A stretch of DNA of 64,000 nucleotides from Thermothielavioides terrestris NRRL 8126. Lineage: Eukaryota; Ascomycota; Sordariomycetes; Sordariales; Chaetomiaceae. The DNA lies in the NCBI RefSeq assembly GCF_000226115.1, contig NC_016458.1:9219501-9283500 (forward strand). The letters run 5' to 3'. The number at the start of each line of letters is the position of its first letter. The stretch's first letter is position 1. Shown here one piece after another: positions 11,603 through 20,568 of the stretch. A program made the translations under genes and the position numbers. The notes under the pieces are model-generated. The model was not told where the DNA came from. It did no database searches and saw nothing but the letters and a program-made list of their open reading frames with translations.

Positions 11603-14482
11603 ATGTCGGCAGTGTCGCGGCCCGTCAAGCCGCTTCATATTTTCCCGAACATCGAGGAATTTGTCCGCCGCCACAAGGCCGGCACTGAAGCCGAATTCGA
11701 AGCCACCCAGAAACTGGTGGACCAAATCAACAAGGAGAACAACAAATTTCAGGGTTGGGTCTTGTCCAAGATTCGTCAGACCTCGAAGCGTTCTGAATAC
11801 CTCGTGCTTGTCCAGCCCGGTCCCGATGGCGAGCGCAAGCTTCCCCAGCAGGGCGAACCCGCCAAGCTGAGACTCGTCCTCGCCGACGGCGCCGTTACCC
11901 GCTTCTGGGAGGCCCGCAGGATTGAGAGCCCGATGGCCTTCCTGAGCACCACGGCCAGCAACCCCGACAAGATTGCGGCCTTCCATGTCACGGTCTACAT
12001 TGCTGAAGCCCACGAAGGCGTCCAGCCGATCCTCGGCACCTCCGTTGCTGCCAATAAGCCCAGCAACTCTGAGAGCTTTGTGAAGGACAACACTCCGGTC
12101 ATGGGTTCTGTCGACAGTTCCAGCAGTGATGCTTCTAGCGATTCGTCCTCCAGCGATGCGGGCGACTCGGACACCCTCCCCACCAGCCCGGAGCCTAGTG
12201 ATGGCGTTGGCGACATCATGCTGACGGACAGCAACGCCGTCGGCATCAACTTTTTGCTCACGGCCTCGGAGGCAACCAAGGACGCGGAGCTGGGTGCTTT
12301 GGACTTGCTCTATGGCAGACATGTCAACGCGACCGAGCGCCAGATCAAGGCTTTTGAGTACTTCGTCCTTCTCAGGGATCCCGAGTTTTACGTCGACCTG
12401 CACGAGCAAATTCCGCACCTGCTAGGCGACTTGCAAGACCCGTCTTTCGCCAGCTCTCCTTTGGGCAAGAAGTGGGCCTTGCTGAACCCCCAGCAGAGAA
12501 ATGCCTACATTCACGGCTTCAGGAAGCTGCAGTGCGGCATTTGCATCCTCCCCGGCGGCCCTGGAGCGGGCAAGACCCATTTCAACCTGTTCACCATTGC
12601 CATGGCACAATCAAAGCCCCTCCCGCGCCCAGTGATGGTCAAGGGCCGGCCCGAGAAGCGCTGCGCCAAAGTTTTGTTCATCGTTGATATGAACAGCCCC
12701 GTGGACGACGTTGCCAACCGAGCGATGCGGCTCTACCAGGATCTCGGCATGAAGAAATCTGTCATCCGCATGAAAGGATGGGGCGCCGAGGTCAAACTGA
12801 GCGACAGGCTCAACTCCGCCGAAGACAAGGCTTCAGGAGACATCATGCTGGTCGACTTCACCAACCAGTTCCTACGGACGGCCAACTTGGTGTCCCTCGG
12901 CCACGGCTCTGCCCCTCGTTCATGCCATGCACCGACCCTCGACGAAGCAGCTTGGCAGCGCTACGATCAGTACAAAGCGACCAAGTACGAGGAGCTCACC
13001 AACTTCTTGGAAGGAGAGCTTTGGGAAAACAACGATGTCATCCCCCTGCGCTTCCGCCGCTGCGTGTACAACCTGTACCGCGACACTCTCGCCGAAGCCG
13101 ATTTCATTGCGACAACCCCAGTGGCAGCCAGCAACCACTTCAGGGGGATGTTCAAGCCGGACCTGATCTTTTTCGACGAGTCGCCCCATGCTCGCGAGCT
13201 TTGCAACCTGATCGCGATTGCCAACTTTGACCCGATCGCATGGTTCTTCTGCGGAGACTACCGCCAGACGGTGCCGTACGTCGGCTCGACCACTTCTGAC
13301 TGCGAAAACATCTACCGTGAGCAAATGCAGGTCTCAATGATGGAGCGTGCTGCCGCGGCCAACGCCATCCCCTTCGAGCTTCTGATGAACCATCGCGCAT
13401 TCGGCGGGCTGCATCAACTGGCCTCCACCATGTGGTATCGCGGCCGCATGGTCAGCGGAAATGACGATCGCAGGGCCAAAGCACTGCCGCACATCAGGAA
13501 GTACTTGGGCCAATTCATGAACGGCCAGGAGTGCACTGTTCCCCGCCTGTTGGTCCACATCAAAAACTGCGGTCCCGAGCGACTCGACGGAACCTCCGCC
13601 TGGAACCCGGCGCATGTCGACTGGGTCATGGCGCGGGTGCGAGAGCTGCTGAACAACCGCGACTTTAAGCACGCTGAGCGGGATGAGCCTGGGACGATCC
13701 TCATCATTTCGCCGTACAAGAAAGCGTTTCAGGAATACAAGAACGCCATCAAAAGACTCCCCCAGTGGGCCCAGCGGCGTGTTGAGACGCGGACGGTCGA
13801 TGTCGTCCAGGGTCACGAGGCCGATTTCGTTTTCCTCGATTTGGTCAAGGCCAAGTCAACCAAATTCCTGGACAACCCGAACCGGCTCTGCGTGGCTGTC
13901 ACCCGCGCCCGACAGGGCGAAATCATCATGATGCACCCCAACATGGTGCAGTCGACGACTTTCATCCGCAATTCACAGAACCTCCGCCCTATCTACAATT
14001 TGTGCAAACAAGCAGGCCAAGTTGTGTGGGTTGATCCCAAGCCAGCTGCAAGCCAGCAGGCCAACATCATCTCCCCGGCGCCTGGACCCCTTGGCACTCC
14101 CGGCGCCCGCGTGATCCCTCAAGATCCTGGAACAAAGTCTTCAGATGTTACTTCGGCCGATGCTGCCCATCGTGTTGGAAAAAAGAAGATCACACAGCAA
14201 GAGAAGGAGAAGAAACCTTTGGTTCCCCAGGCGCCGGTCGATGCTACAGCGACGAAGCTTATCAATGATGTCAAGAACAAGCTCACCATCAAGGATGCTG
14301 CGGCCACAGTTTCTCATGGGTCTCACATCGTCGTCACGAAGCAGGCCGAGCCGGCGGGAAAGAATGAACAGGTCGAGCCTCAGGGTACATTGAAAACAGA
14401 TGTGGCCCCGTCGCCGGGATACGAGGAGCCTGTTGGCTCGACTCTGGCCTTTTTGAATGCGGTGTTCGGGCCGAGTGCTTGA
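11603..14482 (+). CDS. Superfamily 1 helicase-like ATPase (DNA2/NAM7/UPF1 type)
   Basis: Single exon, 959 aa from ATG 11603 (aacc-ATG-t); an upstream in-frame extension lacks an ATG start. N-terminal about 170 residues have no recognised fold; a Ser/Asp-rich acidic linker lies at about 170-200. The helicase core runs from about 300 to 790. Visible motifs are Walker A GGPGAGKT (about 317-324), motif II FFDES (about 521), motif III GDYRQTVPYVGS (about 551), motif IV-like region LLMNHRAF, motif V VDVVQGHEADFVFLDLV (about 732-748) and motif VI VAVTRARQGE (about 764). Motif II is DES rather than the usual DEAS/DEAA. The C-terminus (about 800-959) is Pro/Lys-rich and disordered. Likely RNA/DNA-dependent ATPase; no CH zinc domain as in true UPF1, so a lineage-specific relative rather than the NMD factor. 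Confidence 0.85.
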   Translation: MSAVSRPVKPLHIFPNIEEFVRRHKAGTEAEFEATQKLVDQINKENNKFQGWVLSKIRQTSKRSEYLVLVQPGPDGERKLPQQGEPAKLRLVLADGAVTRFWEARRIESPMAFLSTTASNPDKIAAFHVTVYIAEAHEGVQPILGTSVAANKPSNSESFVKDNTPVMGSVDSSSSDASSDSSSSDAGDSDTLPTSPEPSDGVGDIMLTDSNAVGINFLLTASEATKDAELGALDLLYGRHVNATERQIKAFEYFVLLRDPEFYVDLHEQIPHLLGDLQDPSFASSPLGKKWALLNPQQRNAYIHGFRKLQCGICILPGGPGAGKTHFNLFTIAMAQSKPLPRPVMVKGRPEKRCAKVLFIVDMNSPVDDVANRAMRLYQDLGMKKSVIRMKGWGAEVKLSDRLNSAEDKASGDIMLVDFTNQFLRTANLVSLGHGSAPRSCHAPTLDEAAWQRYDQYKATKYEELTNFLEGELWENNDVIPLRFRRCVYNLYRDTLAEADFIATTPVAASNHFRGMFKPDLIFFDESPHARELCNLIAIANFDPIAWFFCGDYRQTVPYVGSTTSDCENIYREQMQVSMMERAAAANAIPFELLMNHRAFGGLHQLASTMWYRGRMVSGNDDRRAKALPHIRKYLGQFMNGQECTVPRLLVHIKNCGPERLDGTSAWNPAHVDWVMARVRELLNNRDFKHAERDEPGTILIISPYKKAFQEYKNAIKRLPQWAQRRVETRTVDVVQGHEADFVFLDLVKAKSTKFLDNPNRLCVAVTRARQGEIIMMHPNMVQSTTFIRNSQNLRPIYNLCKQAGQVVWVDPKPAASQQANIISPAPGPLGTPGARVIPQDPGTKSSDVTSADAAHRVGKKKITQQEKEKKPLVPQAPVDATATKLINDVKNKLTIKDAAATVSHGSHIVVTKQAEPAGKNEQVEPQGTLKTDVAPSPGYEEPVGSTLAFLNAVFGPSA

Positions 14483-15549
14483 ACAAGTGGTGTGATTGGG
14501 GAGAAGAGGTATGGTTTTCACAGAGAGGAGCTGTGGCTTTCCAGTTTAGACTCTGGCAGCCTCGCAGTTGGTGGTGGACTTCCTATGTCCGGGGAAGTTT
14601 CGTGGAATTTCAGCTGAGGGGATGCTCTCTGTTTTCCATGCGGAAGTTTGTGGCATCTCTGCTGAGGAGAGGGACTGCATTGGCGGTGGTGGTTGGTTCA
14701 TGGTACATTCGGTATTCTCGCGCATGGCAGCAGGAATGAGCCTGATCTGTCACATTAGTCAGGGATACAGTCTTTTACGGTAACGGAAATGGGATCTCTC
14801 ATTGCCTGAAGCTGTGAGAAGCGACTCTTGAAAGTGACTGCGTGCTTTGGGCAAAGATTCCCTGTGTAATCGGGCATTTCATCCAGATCAGACGACGGAA
14901 TTCTCTGCCACGCGACCCACCGTCCTTCTCCTCCAGCTCTCCCGTCCCGTCGTCCTTTATCTCCTGCACTTCTCCTCAAATCAATCCATCTGCGAGCCGG
15001 TTCAGGTCAATGCCTTGTGGCAAAGGCAAAAAGCGGCTCTTTGCGGCTTTGTTCTGCATCGTCAGACAATGGAGGAAATACGCTGGACCAAGGGACAAAG
15101 GGGCAGGCTCATAGTCCTCGATGCCGAGGGGCAACGGTCATCGACAATGCGCAAATGTTCAAGAAAGAAGTTCCTCCAAGTTGTTCTTTGTTCAGCGCCG
15201 ATGAAAGCACACGAGTTCCCAGAGATGACAGCAACCTCCCACTTCTCGGTCAAGCGGCAGCTAACTGTCATAGCATGCTTTGGACACCTCAGCTTTACAA
15301 GTTGTGGTCATCCACCCCTTCGATGCAACTCGACTGTTTCTTCGACTGGTATGAAGTGGGAGAGATCTCTCGCCCAACTGAGTCTGCCGCACCGAAAATA
15401 AGAAGGCTAAACATCGCCAACCACAGCTCGCCGCTCTGCACCACGTGTGGCCGAGTTCCCACAATCTGTACCCGAAAGGAAGCAACAAAATAAGGCGGAA
15501 AACGGAAAAGAGGGAGAAAAACTTCGAATTGCAGCAACCGATCCCAACC
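14483..15549. other. Intergenic, no supported gene
   Basis: 3' flank of the helicase gene and upstream region of the charged hypothetical protein. Only short uninformative frames. Confidence 0.5.
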
Positions 15550-16065
15550 ATGCCGCTGAAAAAGCAACCAAAGCCGAAATCAAACCCAACCCCCAGTCAG
15601 AACCGCAAGCTGGGCCATGATCGCCATCCACCTGTTGCTCCTCTCCGCGTCGGAGCCAACGACAACGACAACGGCAACGGCAGGGACAAGACCAAGGGGA
15701 AGGACAAAGGCAAGGATAAGAAGAGGAGCATCATGTGGATCGTCGCCAGAGCACGCAGAGGAGAGCAAGAAGGAGAAGAAGAAAAAGAAGAAGAAGGCTT
15801 CTCGCAGGCCCGGCTGGACCGGCTCTGGAACAGCATGCAGCCGCTCCTGACGAAGCACGCGAGCGAGGCGGAGCTGGAGATGATTTTCGGGGACGCGGAT
15901 TCGTTTGTCCACGGGAACGGTGGGAGGGGCAGCTGGTGGAAGAGGAGAGGTGGGTTGTGCGGGTTGGTTTTTGGGAAGGGGTTGGTGGTTGGAGGGTGGT
16001 TTGGGAGGGTTAGGAGAGAGTTACTTGGGAGATTCAGGAAGGGGTCGTTTGGGGAAGGCAAATAG
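15550..16065 (+). CDS. Hypothetical highly charged basic/acidic protein
   Basis: Possible single-exon gene of 171 aa from ATG 15550 (caacc-ATG-c). The N-terminus is Lys/Pro-rich and disordered. Residues about 50-62 alternate Lys/Gly/Asp. A Glu/Lys-rich stretch (about 72-83) is followed by a segment that looks folded (FSQARLDRLWNSMQPLLTKHASEAELEMIFGDADSF). The C-terminus is Gly/Trp/Arg-rich (GLVFGKGLVVGGWFGRVRR). No family recognised and no signal peptide. Support is only the long frame, a good start context and the ordered middle segment; it could be a chance frame. Confidence 0.4.
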   Translation: MPLKKQPKPKSNPTPSQNRKLGHDRHPPVAPLRVGANDNDNGNGRDKTKGKDKGKDKKRSIMWIVARARRGEQEGEEEKEEEGFSQARLDRLWNSMQPLLTKHASEAELEMIFGDADSFVHGNGGRGSWWKRRGGLCGLVFGKGLVVGGWFGRVRRELLGRFRKGSFGEGK

Positions 16066-16651
16066 ACGGGGTGGAATGGAATAGAGGAGTGGATGTCGAG
16101 ACAGTGTCGTTTCTACAATGGAGAGACAAGAAATGATAATCGGTGGTTGTGGAGGCCATGGTTGCCCCCCAGCCCAGACCCGCTGCGAAGCTTCGAACAC
16201 ACGGGCGATGTTTACTTCCTTCGCTCTCGCACTTTTCCTCATCTCCGGCCAGCCGCAACACAAGGGGATATTCCATAGAGTAGTGCAATGATGGCGTTTC
16301 CACTAGGGAGTCAGCCTGCAAAAGGGCGACCATCAGCGGAATGGAGACAGCTTGTCTTAGATGCAGAACAGGGTCAAAACGCCGTCGTGGTTTGACGGAC
16401 CATCCTTGATTGAGGCCGACCAGTACGACAAGGGAACCGCTAAAGCGCAACTCACAAAAGAAATAGTGATAAGGCACACCGGGCTGCGTGCTGCTCCTCC
16501 ATGGTCGCAGATATCGAGGTTGGCATACTCCCTCGTAGCAATGCCAAAAACATCTGGTGACACCCGTGTGATGGTATACCACTTGAACCAAATGCCAAAA
16601 AGCTCACTGGCCAGCCCCCTCAACCCGGAGGGAGGGAGGTGACCAGCTACG

Positions 16652-16671
16652 AAAACCCCAGGTGGGGTTTT
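16652..16671. repeat. Short inverted repeat (8-bp stem, 4-nt loop)
   Basis: AAAACCCC and GGGGTTTT flank a 4-base loop (AGGT), a perfect 8-bp stem. It lies about 90 bases beyond the 3' side of the tRNA-like element read on the minus strand, so it could belong to that element's tail. Confidence 0.6.
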
Positions 16672-16762
16672 ACTTCGGTGGGCGTCGTCCTAGGGGTAGG
16701 GGGGGTTACCTCCAGGGCGCCCGGGGGGTGCGGCGGCTCCGGGGTGTCCCCCTAAGCCTGCC

Positions 16763-16856
16763 GCGGAGGGGGCTCGAACCGGCGACCTTGCGAGAGTCCT
16801 CGCTGATCGCCGATTTTTGGCCCCCTTCGTGCCCCGCCACTGAGCTACGCAGCGCG
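16763..16856 (-). other. tRNA-like sequence (possible SINE head or tRNA pseudogene)
   Basis: Read on the minus strand it has a good internal A box (TAGCTCAGTGG, 16837-16847) and B box (GGTTCGAGCC, 16771-16780) at tRNA-like spacing, with a D-stem that can pair (GCTC/GGGC). A perfect 5-bp hairpin (GCGAG/CTCGC) sits where a long variable arm would be. The T-stem and acceptor stem do not pair, and I cannot place an anticodon. This fits a decayed tRNA or a tRNA-derived SINE head rather than a working tRNA gene. Confidence 0.4.
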
Positions 16857-17651
16857 TCTCTCTGTGGCGGGGCGGTGGTGGACGGGGAAGGGCGACCGGT
16901 ATATGAAGGGCTGGCCGGGAAGGTGCGTGAGAATGACGCCTCGGGAGGACCCACCTGCCCTCCTGCTCCTGCCAGTCGGTCATCCCAAACCACCTCGGCA
17001 CCTTCCACCGCACAACCAGAGCAGTCAGCTATGCTCGATCACGTTTCCCGGCTTTTCAGTTTCCCCCAGAGTGGATGTTGTTTCAGTCAAGGTGCCAAAA
17101 GGTTCCAGGTTGTCCACGGCGCCTAATCCCAAAAATTAGTGTCAGTCACTTCTACGAGTTTGTTCTCGAATACTTTGCGAGTGATTAAGAAGCAATACTT
17201 ACATTCTTCAATGGCCCAGCATGCTTCAATGTAGCTGTCCAATCCAGACTTGGGCGATGGCGTACGTCGGCAGCTATCGATACGCTGGGCTCGCTTCACC
17301 ACGAACAACTCGGTCCACGCCTAAGGCAGTATCCCGGATATGGATGGAGGGGAACTGAGGGTATCAGGGCGGTTTTTCACCACAGTATCAAAGGAAAGCC
17401 AACAAAGACTGACACTCTGCTTGATGAGAGCGGAAGTCGTATATCGCTGCGATCCCAGCCTTTATCCCAGCCTCTCTCCCAGCCTCTCTTGCCCGACACA
17501 TACTACTGGTACTGGCAGTTCCCAGCACCATCGGGAGAATAGGGAACTGATGGAAGCCAGAGCGGCCAGAAATGGGAGACTAGAAGACATACATCGAGTA
17601 TCGTGTTCTTCATGACTCAGAGTGCAAGGCCAGACAGCCCTGCCCCCTGCG

Positions 17652-18797
17652 TTAGGTCTCCGGGACCGCAAAGCGGTACTCGTCCCCCCGGTCCAGATAC
17701 ACGACACGGTCGCCGAACCCGGCGGCCTCGACCTCCTTCTTGAAGTCGTCCAGGGGCGAGCAAAACACGTCGTAGTCGTCGAAATGGATCGGCACCGTTA
17801 CGTCCGGGTCGACCAGGCGCATCAGCCGCACGCCCTGCTCCGCGTCCATGGTGACCATGACCAGCGGCATGTCGGGCCCCGGGATCGTGGTGCCGCCGAG
17901 GTGCACCAGCATCAGGTCGATCCTGTCACCGCGCAACCGCGCCGGGATCTCCTTCAGCTCGTCCACATACAGCGTGTCGCCCGAGATGTAAATGCGGTAG
18001 CCCGAACGGAAGTCGTCGCCGCCGCCCGCAGCCTCCTCCACCCACCCCAGCTCCACCAGCCACCCGTTCGTCGGCGGCACCGCCCCGAGCAACTTATTCA
18101 CCACCGCGAGCGGGCCCGGCGGGACGTGCTTGCCCGGCAAGCCAGTCACCCTGACGGCCTCCATCCTCCGCCCCTTCCCCTTTCCCCCGTCCCCCTGCGT
18201 TCCCCCCTCGGGCTTGATAACAACCGCCTCAAACACACCAACCGCTCGGACGGCCCGGAACGGCTCATCACGGCCCCGCGTCAGACACCCCGCGGCATGG
18301 GCCGTCGTCAGGATCGGCACGTCCCGGCTCAGCCGCGCCTCCACCTCCCGGTCGAAGTGGTCCTCGTGGTAGTGCGACAGCAGCACCGCGTCGACGGGCG
18401 GCACCGCGCCCAGGTCCGCCACCGCCGGCTCCGTCCGCCGCGTCGCGCGCACCCCGGGGCCCAGGTGCACGTGGTCGCCTGCGTGCAGCAGGTTGGGGTC
18501 CGTCAGCAGCCGGATGCCGCCGCCGCTGCCGCTGCTGGTGCCGCCGCCGTACGAGAGGACGGTGGTGGCTGTGCCGATGAAGAAGATGGAGGCTGTTGTG
18601 GCAGAAGAACTGCTGGCGTCAGGGGCTTGCGCCGGGTGGGTTTTGCTGTGCTGGACGGGGAGGGTTGGCTCCGGGATTGGGTGGTGGGTGGCTGTTTTGA
18701 GGAGCGGGATGCGCTTGCGCGGGTTGATGAGGAGGGGCGGGAGGGTCGTCTCGCGGAGCGGTTTCGGGTTGTTCTGTCCCGGGGCGTCGGATGCCAT
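17652..18797 (-). CDS. Metallo-beta-lactamase-fold hydrolase (Lactamase_B_2-like)
   Basis: Single exon, 381 aa, from ATG 18797 (cagg-ATG-g). The first about 65 residues are Pro-rich and poorly conserved in character. Then IFFIGTATTVLSYGG starts the alpha-beta/beta-alpha fold. The zinc signature is LLSHYHEDHFD (H-x-H-x-D-H, about residues 141-151). Downstream metal-ligand candidates are in YISGDTLY (about 270) and PIHFDDYDVF (about 338-347). The arrangement resembles the UlaG/RomA/NAPE-PLD branch that hydrolyses phosphodiester or lactone bonds; the substrate cannot be inferred. No targeting signal is obvious. The region just upstream has another frame starting MEYFMSQEEHERKVQHLLQ, overlapping in a different frame; I see no splice that joins them convincingly. 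Confidence 0.8.
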   Translation of the reverse strand: MASDAPGQNNPKPLRETTLPPLLINPRKRIPLLKTATHHPIPEPTLPVQHSKTHPAQAPDASSSSATTASIFFIGTATTVLSYGGGTSSGSGGGIRLLTDPNLLHAGDHVHLGPGVRATRRTEPAVADLGAVPPVDAVLLSHYHEDHFDREVEARLSRDVPILTTAHAAGCLTRGRDEPFRAVRAVGVFEAVVIKPEGGTQGDGGKGKGRRMEAVRVTGLPGKHVPPGPLAVVNKLLGAVPPTNGWLVELGWVEEAAGGGDDFRSGYRIYISGDTLYVDELKEIPARLRGDRIDLMLVHLGGTTIPGPDMPLVMVTMDAEQGVRLMRLVDPDVTVPIHFDDYDVFCSPLDDFKKEVEAAGFGDRVVYLDRGDEYRFAVPET

Positions 18798-19213
18798 CCT
18801 GGGGCTGGTGTGGGCACTGTGGTGGTGATGGTAATGTCGAGGAAAGAGGCGTTGCTTTGTCGAGGTGTATCTTCTCGTCTTGCTTCTCCTGCAAGAGGTG
18901 CTGCACCTTGCGCTCGTGTTCTTCCTGCGACATGAAATACTCCATGCTGGCCCTTTCTCACGCCGCTTCTTCCCTGGCTTTATGCAAATGCTAATTTGCA
19001 GAACGGCGAGCCTGTCTAACTCCTAACTGGCTGCTCTGGCGGTGATGTGGCGATGACGGAGGCCCGTGTCGTCATCGATGGAGCCAAGACCGGCTCAAAC
19101 TCGTCTCTTATAGCGCTATTGTCGTCGGGACGAAGACACCTCTACATCCTTGTTGTACATACACGAATAGGGTTGACATCCCAGTTACCGTGGGGTATAC
19201 GGGAGGACCGGAG

Positions 19214-19300
<87 letters not shown>

Positions 19301-20568
19301 GACAAAAAGAACCTTCACCATGATACCTTCAACGGGCACATTACTCACCTTACTACAATCCCTTATCCACCATCAAGCCATCCATTTTCATCCTACAGGC
19401 CAAACAAACGTCACGGGACAGTTGCAAATGTCGCTTGGCCATCAGCAGCTCCGTCAATGCAGAGACCTAGCGATTGTCTCAACAAGTCGCCCTGCTGCTC
19501 TGTGCATCAGCATACCCAAGACAAAACAAGGGATTGGGCATTCCGTGGCTGAAAATGGAGAGGGACTTGGGCTTCCCGTGGCCAACCCCTCGCATTCACT
19601 CGCAACGTCAGGAGACCGAAATGTCGTAGCCTCCGTAATGAGCTGCGTGTCTCCTAACCCACCCACCCTTCAGCATTAGCTCAGAACTACCTGGTAAGTC
19701 CAAGTGATTGTGGGGTTTTGTACTGAAGGGTTGGATTTCTTGCACGGCCCGGGTCTGGGGACGGCAGCTCGCGCTCAATCCCATACGGGGTTGAGCAGTG
19801 TCAAGACAACAGCTGAATTGCATGCGTTCATCTCTGGTACGCACAAGATGGGTGCCCAGATGAAATTGTCGCTGCAGTGCCCGGAGGGTTGCGCTGCACT
19901 TGGGCTGATCATGATCGGATCGTAAATGTAGGAAGAAGTGAAGTTCAGCACCTTCCATGACTTGAAGCAAGGCAAGAAGACATCGTGTGCTACTTCTGGA
20001 TTCCAGTACGAAATGACAAGACGACCGTGTACAGAAAGGGTAAGATCATGGGAATGCCGCTGCCAAAGATCGTTCCCCTAAGCATAGGAAAATGCCGCTG
20101 GTTCGAATATAATCGTTGTCGCACGAGACCATATCACGGAGCAAACATTCCCCCTCCAGTGTGGGTTCTTGCGCGGGGCCGAAGCGGAAGATGGCGGAAA
20201 GCAGGGCGCGAAAGACACCGTCGAGGCGGCGCAAAGTCTGGGCTCGTCATTCCCCGTATAGCGAAGCACCATCATGCTCGACAAGCCACCCACAGCTTGG
20301 GAGACCCAGCATGGTTGGCGTTGGCCACCGAGTGGAGTATATGACTGGCCCACCTACCATGGCCGGCTGAAGGACATGGTGACATGTGGATGTCGTGGAA
20401 ACAAGGCGCTTCTATCTTGGTAGGCGCTGCCCCGATTAAGGACCCGGATAGCGTGTGTCGAGTTCCCGTTTTGCACCACGCGGGGAGCCTGAGTTCTTCA
20501 AGACCCGAGCTGCAGGTACACAGTACAGCATTTCACCGAGCTCGCCACTCTAATAATAGCCCCGAGGA
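18798..20568. other. Intergenic with long poly(A) tract
   Basis: About 1.8 kb containing the 85-nt A tract at 19214-19298. A B-box-like GGTTCGAAT at about 20100-20108 has no partner A box. No gene supported. Confidence 0.5.
19214..19298. repeat. Homopolymer tract of 85 A
   Basis: Uninterrupted run of A, counted directly from 19214 to 19298. It could be the tail of an old retroposed sequence or an expanded microsatellite. The length in the assembly may itself be inaccurate. It creates meaningless poly-Lys and poly-Phe frames. Confidence 0.9.

Larger units (their letters stand above)
16066..17651. other. Intergenic with tRNA-like relic and hairpin
   Basis: About 1.6 kb. It holds the tRNA-like element described separately (about 16763-16856) and a short stem-loop at 16652-16671. 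No coding gene is supported. Confidence 0.5.

Noticed and set aside
16763..16856. Functional tRNA gene
   Set aside because: T-stem and acceptor stem do not pair and no anticodon can be placed.
17622..18935. 437-codon plus-strand frame
   Set aside because: Antisense to the metallo-beta-lactamase-fold gene, with Arg/His-rich composition typical of a shadow frame.
19047..19679. Frame with long Lys run
   Set aside because: Created by the 85-A tract.
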